Below are positions 37,960 through 48,237 of a stretch of DNA of 64,000 nucleotides, one piece after another. The stretch's first letter is position 1, and the number at the start of each line of letters is the position of its first letter. The DNA comes from Sinorhizobium fredii USDA 205. Lineage in GTDB: Bacteria > Pseudomonadota > Alphaproteobacteria > Rhizobiales > Rhizobiaceae. Location: assembly GCF_001461695.1 (NCBI RefSeq), contig NZ_AUTC01000077.1, forward strand, positions 1-64,000. Direction: 5' to 3'. Both the position numbers and the translations under genes were made by a program. The notes beneath the pieces are model-generated. The model did no database searches, was not told the origin of the DNA, and saw nothing but the letters and a program-made list of their open reading frames with translations.

Positions 37960-38478
37960 TTAAGTTTCGCGCCGCAGCCCCGTGGTCGTCTCGACGAAGT
38001 CGGCAATCGCGTCCGTGTCGTCGAGATCGAAGACGGGAAGATCGCTGTCAGTCACCGGGTGGTCGGCGGCGATGGCGACGATATGCGGATCGGTCGGCGC
38101 GAGCGGTTCGCGGTTGGCTGATTCCAGCCGGCGCGCCTCGACCTTCGGGATCGGCTCGCGCTTGTAGCCTTCGATCAGCACGAGATCGCAGGGTGCGAGC
38201 CGCGCCAGGATTTCCTCGAAGCTGGGCTCGGGCGCGCCGCGCAATTCGTGCATGATCGCAAAACGCGTCGAGGAGACGATCGTCACTTCGTGGGCGCCGG
38301 CCTCGCGGTGGCGGTAGCTGTCGGCGCCGACCTTGTCGATGTCGAAGTCGTGGTGGGCATGCTTGACAGTCGACACCATATAACCGCGCCGTGTCATTTC
38401 GCCGACGAGCCGTACCATCAGGCCGGTCTTGCCGGAATTTTTCCAGCCGGCGATGCCGAATATCTTGGGTGGGGTCAT
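37960..38478 (-). CDS. mobB: Molybdopterin-guanine dinucleotide biosynthesis protein B
   Basis: A 172-residue P-loop GTPase that helps MobA attach GMP to molybdopterin. Walker A GWKNSGKTGL, then STVKHAHHDFDID and LVLIEGYKREP are family motifs. The ATG at 38478 overlaps the mobA stop (ATGA) and is preferred over 38508. It is second in a mobA-mobB pair; moaA lies 5 kb away on the same strand. Confidence 0.94.
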   Translation of the reverse strand: MTPPKIFGIAGWKNSGKTGLMVRLVGEMTRRGYMVSTVKHAHHDFDIDKVGADSYRHREAGAHEVTIVSSTRFAIMHELRGAPEPSFEEILARLAPCDLVLIEGYKREPIPKVEARRLESANREPLAPTDPHIVAIAADHPVTDSDLPVFDLDDTDAIADFVETTTGLRRET

Positions 38479-39134
38479 ATTACGGAATCCTCGAGGCGGT
38501 TCAGCCATTCTTCAGCTTCTTCAAGCTGCTGCGGCGTGTTGACGTTGAAGAACGGATCGAGCGGCCCCGCTTTCGTCGCAACGATCGGAAAGTCTACCGC
38601 GACCGACGAGTGACGAGCAATGAAAGCGCGGACGCGGCGTTTCTCATCCGTGCGGATCCAGGAATCGAGATCGTCGGCGATCGCCAGCGGCCAAAGTGCG
38701 AACAGCGGATGCATTTCGCCAAGGGACCAGGCAACGGCAATCTCGTCCCCGACGATCAGCGCCCCCTGAAGCCGAGCAGCAAGCGTGGTTGGAAAGAACG
38801 GCGCATCGATCGGCACGGTCACGACGTGGCTTGCCTCCGGCGCGACCTTCCTTGCGTGGCGCAGGGCGGCCAGCACGCCGGCGAGCGGGCCGGGCAAGCC
38901 AGGTATCGTGTCAGCGATGACCGGGGCACCACTCGGGAGAGCGATGCCCGGATCGATGTTGAGGTTGACCGCGATGCTCGCGGCCTGCGGCGACAGACGC
39001 GCGACGACGCGGGCAAGCATGGTTTGTCCGCCGAGCATCACCGCGGCTTTAGGGCTGCCCATGCGCGAGGAGCGCCCGCCGGCGAGGACGACGGCAGGCG
39101 GGCGACGGTCCGAATCGGCGGCGTTGTCGACCAT
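38475..39134 (-). CDS. mobA: Molybdenum cofactor guanylyltransferase
   Basis: A 219-residue nucleotidyltransferase that transfers GMP from GTP to Mo-molybdopterin. VVLAGGRSSRMGSPKA is the GTP-binding loop and VTVPIDAPFFP holds the Mg2+ Asp. The C-terminal NVNTPQQLEEAE is typical. It is first in the mobAB unit with a four-base overlap to mobB. The EamA gene ends 12 bases upstream, so all three may share a transcript. Confidence 0.94.
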   Translation of the reverse strand: MVDNAADSDRRPPAVVLAGGRSSRMGSPKAAVMLGGQTMLARVVARLSPQAASIAVNLNIDPGIALPSGAPVIADTIPGLPGPLAGVLAALRHARKVAPEASHVVTVPIDAPFFPTTLAARLQGALIVGDEIAVAWSLGEMHPLFALWPLAIADDLDSWIRTDEKRRVRAFIARHSSVAVDFPIVATKAGPLDPFFNVNTPQQLEEAEEWLNRLEDSVI

Positions 39135-39146
39135 CCTTGCGCTCCT

Positions 39147-40055
39147 TTATTCGAGCGGTCCGGCGACAGACCGCTGCGCCACGGCCTGTCGGCCGCGCAG
39201 GCTCTCGCGGTAAAAGGTGTAAAGACCCGAGCCAACGATAATGGCAACGCCGGCCAGCATCCAGCGGTCCGGTGCCTCCGAGAAGAAGACGATGCCGATG
39301 GTGATCGCCCAGAGAAGACCCGTGTAGCGGAAGGGCGCGACCACCGAGATGTCGCCGTCGCGCATGGCGAGGACGATGGTCTGGTAGCCGAGCATGAGGA
39401 GCACGCTGGCACCGGCGAGATGGCTGAAGGACGTCATCGACACCGGCTGCCAGCCGCCGAACGGGACGATGAGCACCGCTCCCACCAGCGTCGTCACCGA
39501 TGCCGTCGTGACGGTAATGAACAGCGACGGCACGTCATTGCCGATGCGGCGGGTGCAGAGATCGCGTGTCGCGGTGAAGAAGACGCAGGCGACAACGGTC
39601 AAGGCGGCCGGCGTGAAGCCTTCCGGTCCTGGCCGAAGCACGATCAGCACGCCGACAAAGCCGATCACGATTGCCGTCCAGCGCCGCCAGCCGACCGGCT
39701 CGCCAAGGAAGAGGGCTGCGCCGAGTGTGACCGCCAGCGGCAAGGCCTGCATGATCGCCGATGCATTGGCCAGCGGTATGTGGCCGAGTGCGGAAATATA
39801 GGTCAACGAGGCGAGCGCCTCCATGGCGATGCGCAGCATGATGACCGGCCTGAAGACGGTGCGAACCGGACGCAGGGCGCCAAAACGATAGGCGAGCACA
39901 AGGATCATCAGCGTGGTCATCAGGCCGCGGATGAACATGATCTGGCCGGTGTTCATGGCGCCTGTCACGGATTTGACGAGCGCGTCGTTGCAGGAGAAAC
40001 CGGCCATGGCAAGCGTCATGAAGACGATGCCGCGGATGTTGGCTGAGGAATGCAT
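39147..40055 (-). CDS. EamA/DMT family exporter
   Basis: A 302-residue protein with ten membrane helices and two EamA domains (first half GIVFMTLAMAGFSCNDALVK, second half beginning near ALTVVACVFFTATRD). Such permeases export amino acids or metabolites, but the substrate is unknown. Start choice: ATG at 40055 (MHSSANIRG) has GAAGG at a fair distance; an ATG at 40106 and the frame to 40211 add only unstructured residues. Confidence 0.85.
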   Translation of the reverse strand: MHSSANIRGIVFMTLAMAGFSCNDALVKSVTGAMNTGQIMFIRGLMTTLMILVLAYRFGALRPVRTVFRPVIMLRIAMEALASLTYISALGHIPLANASAIMQALPLAVTLGAALFLGEPVGWRRWTAIVIGFVGVLIVLRPGPEGFTPAALTVVACVFFTATRDLCTRRIGNDVPSLFITVTTASVTTLVGAVLIVPFGGWQPVSMTSFSHLAGASVLLMLGYQTIVLAMRDGDISVVAPFRYTGLLWAITIGIVFFSEAPDRWMLAGVAIIVGSGLYTFYRESLRGRQAVAQRSVAGPLE

Positions 40056-40520
40056 TCCTGATGACCTTCGGCTGGGGCGCGTACTGGGTGGGGTGGGCGA
40101 ATCCATGGATTGCGAGCCCAGTGATAAAGCTTTGGCCTCCAACGTGCGTAAACTCAAGCGCATGTTTGCATCAGAGGCGCGTCGGTGCACGCCAAAGCGA
40201 CAAATGGCCACGGGTCTCCCGCAAGCGTGATGTGCATTCGCGGAATCTTAAGCTTCGCTGCCTATCGTCCCGATGATTCCGCAGTCCAATCGCATGACGC
40301 GATCGGTGGGCGACGGCTCGGAAACACCGCTGCCGTCGATCTCGACTACCGGCCGAAGCCAGGGGGTGCTTCCGCCGGCAGAAGTCGATGCTTGTGCTGT
40401 CGATCGCTATCGATGCGACAGTCGGGACCTTCGCCTCGGCGTTGCGTCCGAACGGCAAATAGCCGTCAGGCATCCCAACCGCGCGGATATGTCTCTCCAT
40501 AACAAAAAACGGGGTTCGCA
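40056..40520. other. Divergent promoter region (no gene)
   Basis: 465 bases between the EamA gene and the second chemoreceptor. The EamA frame is open through part of it but unlikely to be coding there. I see no repeat, RNA gene or clear operator. Confidence 0.5.
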
Positions 40521-43073
40521 ATGTCTGTCATCGATCGTCTTCTGCAGCGCCTGCGCATCGTCACGAAAGTCCTCCTTTTCGTCGTGCCGCTTGTGGCCCT
40601 GATCGCCGGGATCGGCCTTGCCGGCTTCTTTACGGCCCGCACGCTCAATGGCCACATGACCGTGACGCGCGAAACGATCAATAACCTGTCGGATTTCCAG
40701 GCGCTGCGCAGCGCATTGCAGGACTTCCTGGATAATTCCGGCGAGGAAAGCCGCGGGCTGCTTGCGACGATGGTCGACGAGCAGGAAGCGGGTGTAAAGG
40801 CCCTGGAATCTCTGCTGACCCGGGCGGAGGACAGGGCGAAGATCGCCTCCGTCGTCGCTCTCGGCGAAGAGATGCGGAGCCAGACCGACAAACTCTGGTC
40901 CGTCCAGGTCGAACGGGAGACGGTGACGAAATCGCTGGAAGCGGCGCTCGCCGAGATGACCAAGAACGGCAACAACGCCTATAAGCAGATCGATATCCTC
41001 CAGGACGAAACGGGCGAGAAGGAAGCCTTCGCCAAGGCGCTGCTCTTCGATGCAGCAGCCTATCAGGGCCTCGCCGAACGCATCAAGAAGTTCCGCCTGC
41101 CGGTGACGATGGCGGTCAATCCCGACGCGAAGATCGAACAGGCGAACAAGCTCCTGCCGCACCTGATGAAGCAGATCGACGAGTCGGAGCGGATTGCCTC
41201 CGACAAGGTCAAGAAGCCGATCGGCGAGCTCAAGGACCAGGCCCAGAAAATTCAGGCGGTGCTGGCCGGCGCTCAGGACAACGAAGCCAAGAAGAACGCG
41301 CTCGTGCCGATCCTCAGCAAGTTCTCGAAATACGAAGCTGATTTCGCCAAGGAGGCGGCGAAGAATTCCGATACCGCCGCCAAGCGCTTCGTCGGCATGG
41401 ACGGCGAAATTTCGTCGTTGAAGACGCTGATCGGCCTGATGGACGACACGTTCAAGGGGCTGGCCAGCACCCGATTGCACATCAGCGAGTTGCACCGCCG
41501 CCTCGATGCGGCGAGCCGCGAGCCGATCGTGGCCGATATCAAAGCTGTTCGCGAGACGGCCGGCGACCTGTCCGAACTCGGCGCCAAGAACGCCGCGCTG
41601 CGCGACTTACCCGCCAAGCTCGGACCGTCGCTCGACAATATCGACAAAGGCACCGCCGCGTTGATCGATGTCGGCGCCCGCTGGCAGGCCGCCAAGGACG
41701 AGGCATCGAGCCTTGTCGCCAAGGCGAGCGGCACGCTGGAGAACTTCGTCAGCAGCGCCCAGGAAGCCGGCAAGCAGGACAGCCAGCGTTCGGCGACGGT
41801 CTCGATCGTCGCGATGGTCGCCGGCACGCTGCTGGCGATCATCGGAGGGCTGATGCTCGTCGAGACGCTGCGCGGTCCGCTGAAGCGGGTGACCGAAACC
41901 ATGACCCGCCTTGCCAATGGCGATCTGGAAGTGGCGATCGAAGGCCGCAATCGCGGCGACGAGATCGGCGACATGGTGCGCTCCGTCGCCGTCTTCCGCG
42001 ACAACGCCGTGGAAAATGTGCGCCTCGAGCGCGAAGCACAAGCGGCACGCACTTTGTCGGCTGAGGAGGAGGCGCGCCGGTCGCAAGAGCGCGCCCGCAT
42101 CGAAGCCGAGCAGATGCAGGCCCTCAATGCGCTGTCGGATGTCCTTGCCCAGCTTGCCGCCGGCAATCTCGAAGAGGGCATGGCGGAGGACCTGCCGGCC
42201 GACTACGTGATGATGGCGCGGACCTACAACAATGCCGTCGACGCCCTGCGCGCCACATTGATGGATGTGCGCGTCGTCACCGAGGAGATCACCGGGGGCA
42301 CCGGCAATCTCTCGGCCTCGGCCGACGACCTGGCGCGCCGCACCGAGCAGCAGGCGGCGGCGCTCGAGGAAAGCTCGCGCGCCCTGCGGCAGCTCACCGA
42401 AATCGTCCGCGCGACCGCCGAAAGCGCCCGCAAGACGACCGTCTCGGTCGACGAGACGAACTCCTACGCGCGACATTCCGGCCAGGTCGTCTCCAAGGCG
42501 ATCGACGCGATGGCGGAGATCAATCGTTCATCGGAAAAGATCGGCACGATCATCGGCGTGATCGACGAGATCGCCTTCCAGACCAACCTGCTGGCTCTGA
42601 ACGCCGGCGTCGAGGCGGCACGGGCCGGCGAGGCGGGGCGCGGCTTTGCCGTGGTGGCGCAGGAAGTCCGCGAGCTGGCGCAGCGCTGCGCCGGAGCGGC
42701 GCGGGAGATCAAGGGGCTCATCTCGGCGAGCTCCGCACAGGTGCGCAGCGGTGTAGCGCTGGTCCAGGAGACCGGCGATGCCCTGTCGGTCATCAATGAC
42801 CACATCTCGACCATCCACCAGCTTGTCGCCAATATCGAAGCGGCCGCTGCCGAACAGTATACCGGCCTCAACGAGGTCAATACGGCCGTTCATGAAGTCG
42901 AACTGATCACGCAGCAGAATGCCGCCATGGTCGAGGAAAACACGGCGGAGATCCACGGGCTGCGCCGGCAGGTGGAGGTTCTCAACGAAAAGATCGAGCG
43001 GTTCAAGACCGGCACCGGCGGTGCGGTCCCCGATCATGGCCGGCCGCGCTACGGCTCGGGCTACGCGGCTTAG
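40521..43073 (+). CDS. Chemoreceptor with large helical periplasmic domain (McpZ-like)
   Basis: An 850-residue methyl-accepting protein. TM1 is about 17-38, a very large periplasmic region about 39-425 with heptad-like, Ala/Lys/Glu-rich helices, TM2 about 426-447, then HAMP ([21 protein letters not shown]), a second HAMP-like segment, and the signalling tip [24 protein letters not shown]. There is no C-terminal pentapeptide. A periplasmic region near 390 residues is unusual; S. meliloti McpZ has such a multi-module helical domain and is the likely counterpart, by recall. The ligand is unknown. Confidence 0.9.
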   Translation: MSVIDRLLQRLRIVTKVLLFVVPLVALIAGIGLAGFFTARTLNGHMTVTRETINNLSDFQALRSALQDFLDNSGEESRGLLATMVDEQEAGVKALESLLTRAEDRAKIASVVALGEEMRSQTDKLWSVQVERETVTKSLEAALAEMTKNGNNAYKQIDILQDETGEKEAFAKALLFDAAAYQGLAERIKKFRLPVTMAVNPDAKIEQANKLLPHLMKQIDESERIASDKVKKPIGELKDQAQKIQAVLAGAQDNEAKKNALVPILSKFSKYEADFAKEAAKNSDTAAKRFVGMDGEISSLKTLIGLMDDTFKGLASTRLHISELHRRLDAASREPIVADIKAVRETAGDLSELGAKNAALRDLPAKLGPSLDNIDKGTAALIDVGARWQAAKDEASSLVAKASGTLENFVSSAQEAGKQDSQRSATVSIVAMVAGTLLAIIGGLMLVETLRGPLKRVTETMTRLANGDLEVAIEGRNRGDEIGDMVRSVAVFRDNAVENVRLEREAQAARTLSAEEEARRSQERARIEAEQMQALNALSDVLAQLAAGNLEEGMAEDLPADYVMMARTYNNAVDALRATLMDVRVVTEEITGGTGNLSASADDLARRTEQQAAALEESSRALRQLTEIVRATAESARKTTVSVDETNSYARHSGQVVSKAIDAMAEINRSSEKIGTIIGVIDEIAFQTNLLALNAGVEAARAGEAGRGFAVVAQEVRELAQRCAGAAREIKGLISASSAQVRSGVALVQETGDALSVINDHISTIHQLVANIEAAAAEQYTGLNEVNTAVHEVELITQQNAAMVEENTAEIHGLRRQVEVLNEKIERFKTGTGGAVPDHGRPRYGSGYAA

Positions 43074-43091
43074 AACAGAGCGCGCAAGGAG

Positions 43092-43123
43092 AACCCCGCT
43101 GTGCGCACACAGCGGGGTTTTTC
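43092..43123 (+). terminator. Rho-independent terminator after the second chemoreceptor
   Basis: AACCCCGCTGTG and CACAGCGGGGTT form a perfect 12-bp stem with a CGCA loop, followed by TTTCG. Confidence 0.9.
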
Positions 43124-43145
43124 GTTTCGGTTGAACCGAGAGATG

Positions 43146-44195
43146 TCAGCCGCCGGTTACGCTCATGTGGCGGGCCACGGCCGGGCGGTTGTGCTCACGG
43201 TCGATGATGAAATCGTGCCCCTTCGGCTTGCGGCCTATCGCTTCGTCGATCACCTGGGAAAGATAGGCGTCGTCATCCGTGGCGCGCAGTGCCGCGCGCA
43301 GGTCGGCGGCGTCGTTCTGGCCGAGGCACATATAGAGCGTCCCGGTGCAGGTGAGACGGACGCGATTGCAGCTTTCGCAGAAATTGTGCGTCATCGGTGT
43401 GATGAGGCCGAGGCGGCCGCCGGTTTCCGCCACCTCGACGTAGCGGGCCGGGCCGCCGGTACGGTAGGGGATATCCTTGAGCGTGAACTCTGTCTCGAGC
43501 CGCTCGCGCATCTCCGAGAGCGGCAGGTAGTGATCGGTGCGGTCCTCGTCGACCTCGCCCATCGGCATGGTCTCGATCAGCGTCAGGTCCATGCCGCGGC
43601 CATGCGCCCAGCGCATCAGGTCCGGGATCTCCGCATCGTTGAAGCCCTTGAGCGCCACCGCGTTGATCTTGACCTTGAGACCGGCGGCCTGTGCCGCGTC
43701 GATCCCTTCGATGACCTTCGCCAGTTCGCCCCAGCGGGTGATCTCGCGGAACTTGTCCGGATCGAGGGTATCGAGCGACACATTGATGCGCCGCACGCCG
43801 CAGTCGGCCAGCTCGGCGGCAAACTTCGAGAGCTGCGAGCCATTGGTGGTCAAGGTGAGTTCATCGAGCCGGCCCGCGTCGATCTCCTTGCCGAGTTCGC
43901 GCACGAGGAACATGATGTTCTTGCGCACCAGCGGCTCGCCGCCGGTCAGCCTCAGCTTGCGGACCCCCTTGGCGATGAAGGCGGAACAGAGACGCTGAAG
44001 CTCTTCCAGCGTCAACAGGTCCTTCTTCGGCAGGAAGGTCATGTGCTCCGCCATGCAATAGGTGCAGCGGAAATCGCAGCGATCGGTGACCGAGACGCGC
44101 AAATAGGTGACCGTGCGACCGAAGGGGTCGATCATCGGCGCAGTCGTTCTGTCGAGCGGCCGTGCGTTGGCCTGGTCTATGGCGACGTTGTTCAA
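43146..44195 (-). CDS. moaA: GTP 3',8-cyclase MoaA
   Basis: A radical-SAM enzyme that starts molybdopterin synthesis from GTP. The 349-residue product has the N-terminal cluster motif CDFRCTYC, the GGEPL segment, the C-terminal cluster motif [18 protein letters not shown] and the terminal Gly-Gly pair needed for activity. The start is a TTG at 44195 with AGGAG 8 bases upstream; no earlier ATG fits. It is divergent from the DUF971 gene. Confidence 0.96.
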   Translation of the reverse strand: MNNVAIDQANARPLDRTTAPMIDPFGRTVTYLRVSVTDRCDFRCTYCMAEHMTFLPKKDLLTLEELQRLCSAFIAKGVRKLRLTGGEPLVRKNIMFLVRELGKEIDAGRLDELTLTTNGSQLSKFAAELADCGVRRINVSLDTLDPDKFREITRWGELAKVIEGIDAAQAAGLKVKINAVALKGFNDAEIPDLMRWAHGRGMDLTLIETMPMGEVDEDRTDHYLPLSEMRERLETEFTLKDIPYRTGGPARYVEVAETGGRLGLITPMTHNFCESCNRVRLTCTGTLYMCLGQNDAADLRAALRATDDDAYLSQVIDEAIGRKPKGHDFIIDREHNRPAVARHMSVTGG

Positions 44196-44367
44196 CTCTT
44201 TTCTCCTGCGCGTTCAATGTCGTGGCCAAAAGAGGTCGCGTCAAGGCGCATACTGTCGCAAACTGTTTCAAATATCGGGAAACCCGCCTTCGGGAGATTT
44301 CCGCCGGTTCAAATCTGCTTTACTCAGTGGAGACTTAGGGTCAGGAACTAGAAACGGAGCGACGACG

Positions 44368-44742
44368 ATGAGTGAATTCTGGCCGACGGAATTGCGCGTA
44401 TCGAAGGACCGCCACCGGCTGACCGTGAGCTTCGACGACGGCGCCTCCTTCGATCTTTCGGCCGAACTACTGCGCGTGCTTTCGCCCTCTGCGGAAGTGC
44501 AGGGCCACGGGCCGGGCCAGCGCGTGACCGTTCCCGGCAAGCGCAATGTCCAGATCATCTCGGTGCAGCCGACGGGCAACTATGCCGTACGCCTCGGTTT
44601 CGACGATTTCCACGATACGGGTATCTACACCTGGACCTATCTGCGCGAACTCGGCGAGAAGGGCGACGAGCTCTTCGGAGCCTATGAGCAGGAGCTCGCC
44701 GAAAAGGGCATGTCCCGTGACAGATCGGAAAAGCCGCGCTGA
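44368..44742 (+). CDS. DUF971 (gamma-butyrobetaine hydroxylase-like N-terminal) protein
   Basis: A 124-residue protein. WPTELRVSKDRHRLTVSFDDG.. and FDDFHDTGIYTWTYL match DUF971, a small domain found alone in many alphaproteobacteria and also attached to Fe-S carrier proteins. In these organisms it often lies near molybdenum cofactor genes, as here beside moaA. ACGGAG precedes the ATG. The function is unknown. Confidence 0.85.
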   Translation: MSEFWPTELRVSKDRHRLTVSFDDGASFDLSAELLRVLSPSAEVQGHGPGQRVTVPGKRNVQIISVQPTGNYAVRLGFDDFHDTGIYTWTYLRELGEKGDELFGAYEQELAEKGMSRDRSEKPR

Positions 44743-44761
44743 TCAAACCAGCCTGTCGGTG

Positions 44762-45247
44762 TCAGGAAAGCTCGTCATCCTCTTTGAGCAGCTTGGCGAT
44801 GATCCGTTCCATCGACTCTGCGATCTTCATGCAATCGTCGATCGGAGCGCCGCCCAGCGAATTTTCGATGAGCGCCGTCTGAATCTCCATTGCCTCCTCG
44901 GTCAACGTTCGTCCGGCCGCCGTCAGCGATAGCCGCAACACGCGTTTGTCCCTGGCGTCACCACGCCGTTGGATGAGGCCGCGCGTCTCGAGTTGCGGCA
45001 GCAGCATGCTCATATTGGAGCGGCCGACGAGCAGCTTGCGGGCGAGTTCCTGCTGCGTGATGCCGTCGAAGCGGTAAAGGTTGATAAGGATGTCGAGATG
45101 CGGCGGCTTGACGTCGAGATGGGCCAGGCGTCGCGTCAAGGTCTGTTGCATCAGCTGGCAGGCGCGCCCGACGGCGATCCAGCTTCGGAAGCGCGGGTGG
45201 TCCCACGGAAAATGGTGATGTTCGGTAGTCACTTGCTTTTTGTTCAT
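44762..45247 (-). CDS. MarR-family regulator
   Basis: A 161-residue winged-helix repressor. HTH region TQQELARKLLVGRSNMSMLLPQ and wing RRGDARDKRVLRLSLT are visible. I place the start at the ATG at 45247 (MNKKQ), because the earlier ATG at 45277 lies inside an operator palindrome and has no ribosome site. It is divergent from an alpha/beta hydrolase gene. Two TGTTCA-type palindromes overlap its start, so autorepression is likely; a hydrophobic or aromatic effector is typical of the class. Confidence 0.87.
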   Translation of the reverse strand: MNKKQVTTEHHHFPWDHPRFRSWIAVGRACQLMQQTLTRRLAHLDVKPPHLDILINLYRFDGITQQELARKLLVGRSNMSMLLPQLETRGLIQRRGDARDKRVLRLSLTAAGRTLTEEAMEIQTALIENSLGGAPIDDCMKIAESMERIIAKLLKEDDELS

Positions 45248-45277
45248 CGTTGGACAATTATGTTCATGCTTGAACAT
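45241..45277. promoter_or_regulatory. Paired MarR-type operators
   Basis: A perfect ATGTTCA-N4-TGAACAT palindrome (45260-45277) and a near-perfect TGTTCA-N4-TGGACA (45241-45256) are spaced 20 bases apart, two helical turns. They sit in the divergent gap between the MarR gene and the hydrolase gene at 45295. Confidence 0.72.
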
Positions 45278-45294
45278 TTAGGGCTCATTTCACT

Positions 45295-46212
45295 ATGGCA
45301 TCCTTTGCGACCAAGGTCATCCGTCTCTCGCTCAAGGCCGTGTCGGCGATCTCTCCCGCGGCCGCAGGCGAATTGGCGTTTCGGATATTCTGCCTTACCC
45401 CGAGCCGCAAGCCGAAGAGCGACAAGGAAAGGGCACTGCTGAGCGCCGCGGTGCCGTTGATGGAAGAATCGCGAAAAGTGACACTCTCCTTTGCGGGCGG
45501 TTGGGTTTTCGCGCGTCATTTCCCGCGTCGCGGCGGCGGAGGCGGACCGCGTGTGCTGCTCACGCATGGCTGGGGGTCGCGGAGCGACTACCTGGCCGCG
45601 ATGATCGATGGCCTATTGACGGCCGGCGCCGAAGTGGTCGCGCTCGACTGGCCGGGTCATGGCGCCTCGCCGGGGCGGTCCCTCACCATGCCGCAGGCGG
45701 TAAGGGCGATCGATGCGGCCTGGCGACATTTCGATGCTTTCGATGTCTGCATCGGCCATTCCTTCGGCGGGGCCAGCCTGGCCTGTGCTGCAGGAGGCGT
45801 GCTGTGCGACGTGCCTGCGCGCGTGCCGGCCAAGCTGGTGCTCATTGGCGCGCCGAGCGAAATGGCCTGGCTCTTCAGAGGCTTTGGCAAAATCATGCGG
45901 CTTGTGCCAGCCGCTCAGGCGGCCTTCGAAGGCATGGTCGAGCGCCTGTCCGGACGCCGCGTCGACGGGTTTGACGCGGCACGCATTCTGAGCGCGCTTC
46001 GAAAGCCGGTCCTGGTCCTCCATGCGGAGGACGACAAGGAGGTCTCCGCCGATCATGCGCGGCGCTACGGTGCGATCGGTCCGAATGTCGAATTGCATTG
46101 GGCGAACGGCCTTGGCCACCGTCGCATTGTTTCTGCGCCCCTGGTCATTCAGAAGATCGTCGCTTTCCTTGGCGAAACTGAAGAAAGGGCTCGTCTCAGA
46201 AAGATTGCATGA
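45295..46212 (+). CDS. Alpha/beta-fold hydrolase
   Basis: A 305-residue hydrolase with the oxyanion motif LLTHGWGS, the nucleophile elbow GHSFGG, the late Asp in HAEDDKEV and His in GLGHRR. The substrate is unknown. It is divergent from the MarR regulator with two operators between them, so it is probably induced by the MarR effector. No clear Shine-Dalgarno is visible before the ATG at 45295. Confidence 0.83.
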   Translation: MASFATKVIRLSLKAVSAISPAAAGELAFRIFCLTPSRKPKSDKERALLSAAVPLMEESRKVTLSFAGGWVFARHFPRRGGGGGPRVLLTHGWGSRSDYLAAMIDGLLTAGAEVVALDWPGHGASPGRSLTMPQAVRAIDAAWRHFDAFDVCIGHSFGGASLACAAGGVLCDVPARVPAKLVLIGAPSEMAWLFRGFGKIMRLVPAAQAAFEGMVERLSGRRVDGFDAARILSALRKPVLVLHAEDDKEVSADHARRYGAIGPNVELHWANGLGHRRIVSAPLVIQKIVAFLGETEERARLRKIA

Positions 46213-46303
46213 TGTCGTCATCTGGACGTCATGTTATTCCCCCAAACCGGCGCGCGGAGATCGCGCCTCGGTGCATGCATGGATTGCCGGGTTGGAGAAT
46301 GAG

Positions 46304-46912
46304 ATGACGATCATCAGGACGGTTGAGGAACTGAAGACGTTCTACGGCGAAGCCGCCGAGGCATCGATCGTCAAGGTGGCGAACGCGCTCACAGTCGAAT
46401 ACCGGCAGATGATCGAAGCGTCGCCTTTTGCAGCATTGGCGACCGTTGGACCGGAAGGGCTGGATTGCTCGCCGCGTGGCGACGATCTGGCGGTTGTCCG
46501 GATTGCCGACGACAGGACGGTGCTGATGCCCGATTGGCGGGGCAATAATCGCATCGACTCGCTTGTCAACATCGTCCGCGATCCGCGCGTGGCGCTCCTG
46601 TTCCTCGTCCCCGGCTCGAACACGACGATGCGCATCAATGGGACAGCCGTCGTCAGTGTCGACCCGGCATTGATCGAGTCCTTCGAAGTCGATGGTAAGC
46701 ATCCCCGCACGGTTGTCGTCATCACCATCAACGAGGTGTACTCCCAGTGCGCCAGGGCCTTGTTGCGCTCGCAGCTCTGGAACCCGGAGCGCTTCGTCGA
46801 GCCGGCATCGCTGCCAACCCCCGGAGCGCTCCTGAAGGCGGCCAAGGCCGATTTCGACAAGGATGCCTATGACCGCGATTGGCCAGGCCGCGCAGCGAAG
46901 ACGATGTGGTAG
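46304..46912 (+). CDS. Pyridoxamine 5'-phosphate oxidase-family protein
   Basis: A 202-residue flavin split-barrel protein (PNPOx-like, MSMEG_1061 type). Motifs FAALATVGPEGLDCSPRGD and VLMPDWRGNNRIDSLVNIV are the FMN-binding strands. The exact reaction is unknown; relatives bind FMN, F420 or haem. GGAG precedes the ATG by 8 bases. It lies 91 bases after the hydrolase and may be part of the same MarR-controlled unit. Confidence 0.82.
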   Translation: MTIIRTVEELKTFYGEAAEASIVKVANALTVEYRQMIEASPFAALATVGPEGLDCSPRGDDLAVVRIADDRTVLMPDWRGNNRIDSLVNIVRDPRVALLFLVPGSNTTMRINGTAVVSVDPALIESFEVDGKHPRTVVVITINEVYSQCARALLRSQLWNPERFVEPASLPTPGALLKAAKADFDKDAYDRDWPGRAAKTMW

Positions 46913-46941
46913 CAACCGCTCCGCCGCAAAGCTTGACCTTG

Positions 46942-48012
46942 TTATCGGCGATAGATCAGCCAGTTCCGTCCGGAATCCTTGCGCATGCCCTCCTCGAAGA
47001 GGACCGTCCTGTTGCGTCCCGAATTTTTCGCCGCGTAAAGCGCTATGTCGGCCTTGTGGTAGAGGTCGAGCGGATCGTCCGCCGCCGTTGCCATGCACAC
47101 ACCGACGGAGAGCGTGATCGGACCATAATTGACGCCCGTCTTGGAGTTCTTGAAAGGCGTGTTTGCCAGAACGGTGCGGATGCGGTCGGCCGCCTGCAGG
47201 CATTCCTCCTGCGTGCTGTCGCTGAGGATGACCGCAAACTCCTCGCCGCCGGTGCGGGCGACGAAGGCGTCCCGCCGGAGATTTGCACGAATGACGGTGC
47301 CGACGGTGGAGAGAATCTTGTCGCCAACCGGATGGCCGAAGCTGTCATTGACCTTCTTGAAGTGGTCGATGTCGACGACGAGCAGGCCCGTGTAGTTGCG
47401 CAGTTGCTCGTTGTTGTAGACCGCGGCGAGAGTCTCGTCGAAGGCGCGGCGATTGCTGAGCCGCGTCAGTGAATCGGTGTTGGCAATACGCTTGTATTCG
47501 TCGAGCTCCTGGCGGATCGCTTCCATCTCGAAGGATTTCTGAACGACCGTTTGTACGCGCTCCTTACCCTGGTTCATCGTGTCGGCGGTCGCTTCGCTCA
47601 GAATGTCGATCGCGTGGCGGAGGATGTCGGCGCTCGATGCGCTCTTGTTGGCAATGTTCAGGTAGGCTTCGTCGAGAACCCTGTTGTAGCTCTCGAGTGC
47701 GTATTGTTCGTCCCGCAACAGGGCAACCAGCTCGGTCAGCTTTTCCGCCAGCGTGCTGTGGGCGCGCTCGATCCCACGCGAATGGTGGATATGGCTGAAA
47801 TAGCGCGCACCGATGACGTCGAGGTCTTCCTGCGTCGCGCGGCTTCCGAGTGCCGCGAGTTCTTTTGACAGTTGCGGGTTGGAGCCCAGATAGGCCTCGT
47901 AGTAAAGCTCGTAATTGCGCGGTATCGGCGCAACGCCCATCATACGCATGGCGTGGGTAATCTGCGCAGCGATATCGGGCGTCGGCGTCTTGTTCGAAGT
48001 TGCCGTCTGCAT
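46942..48012 (-). CDS. Diguanylate cyclase (GGEEF domain)
   Basis: A 356-residue soluble protein. About 190 N-terminal helical residues without a named sensor domain precede a GGDEF-family domain with LTRLSNRRAFDE, VDIDHFKKVND and the active motif TGGEEF. It should make cyclic-di-GMP. The inhibitory I-site (RxxD nine residues before the motif) reads RRDA, so feedback by product may be lost. It is convergent with the PNPOx gene and has its own 225-base upstream gap. Confidence 0.88.
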   Translation of the reverse strand: MQTATSNKTPTPDIAAQITHAMRMMGVAPIPRNYELYYEAYLGSNPQLSKELAALGSRATQEDLDVIGARYFSHIHHSRGIERAHSTLAEKLTELVALLRDEQYALESYNRVLDEAYLNIANKSASSADILRHAIDILSEATADTMNQGKERVQTVVQKSFEMEAIRQELDEYKRIANTDSLTRLSNRRAFDETLAAVYNNEQLRNYTGLLVVDIDHFKKVNDSFGHPVGDKILSTVGTVIRANLRRDAFVARTGGEEFAVILSDSTQEECLQAADRIRTVLANTPFKNSKTGVNYGPITLSVGVCMATAADDPLDLYHKADIALYAAKNSGRNRTVLFEEGMRKDSGRNWLIYRR

Positions 48013-48237
48013 ATGGCAAGCCCTTAAAATTAATTCTCTCTAATGTCTGCTATTTTTTAGGGGCAAAAGCTTTGTGAAGTCTTAACGATTGCCTGAGCGC
48101 GTCGATGCAATTCTAACGATCTTCGCGCCGCAAAACGGCTTCGCCATGGGCCTCAAGGTGTTCGTCAGGTCCACAGCGGAATGGCTGGCCGGTAGAGAAG
48201 ACCGCGGCGCCGGCGGGCGGCCGCGGCCATTGATCGA

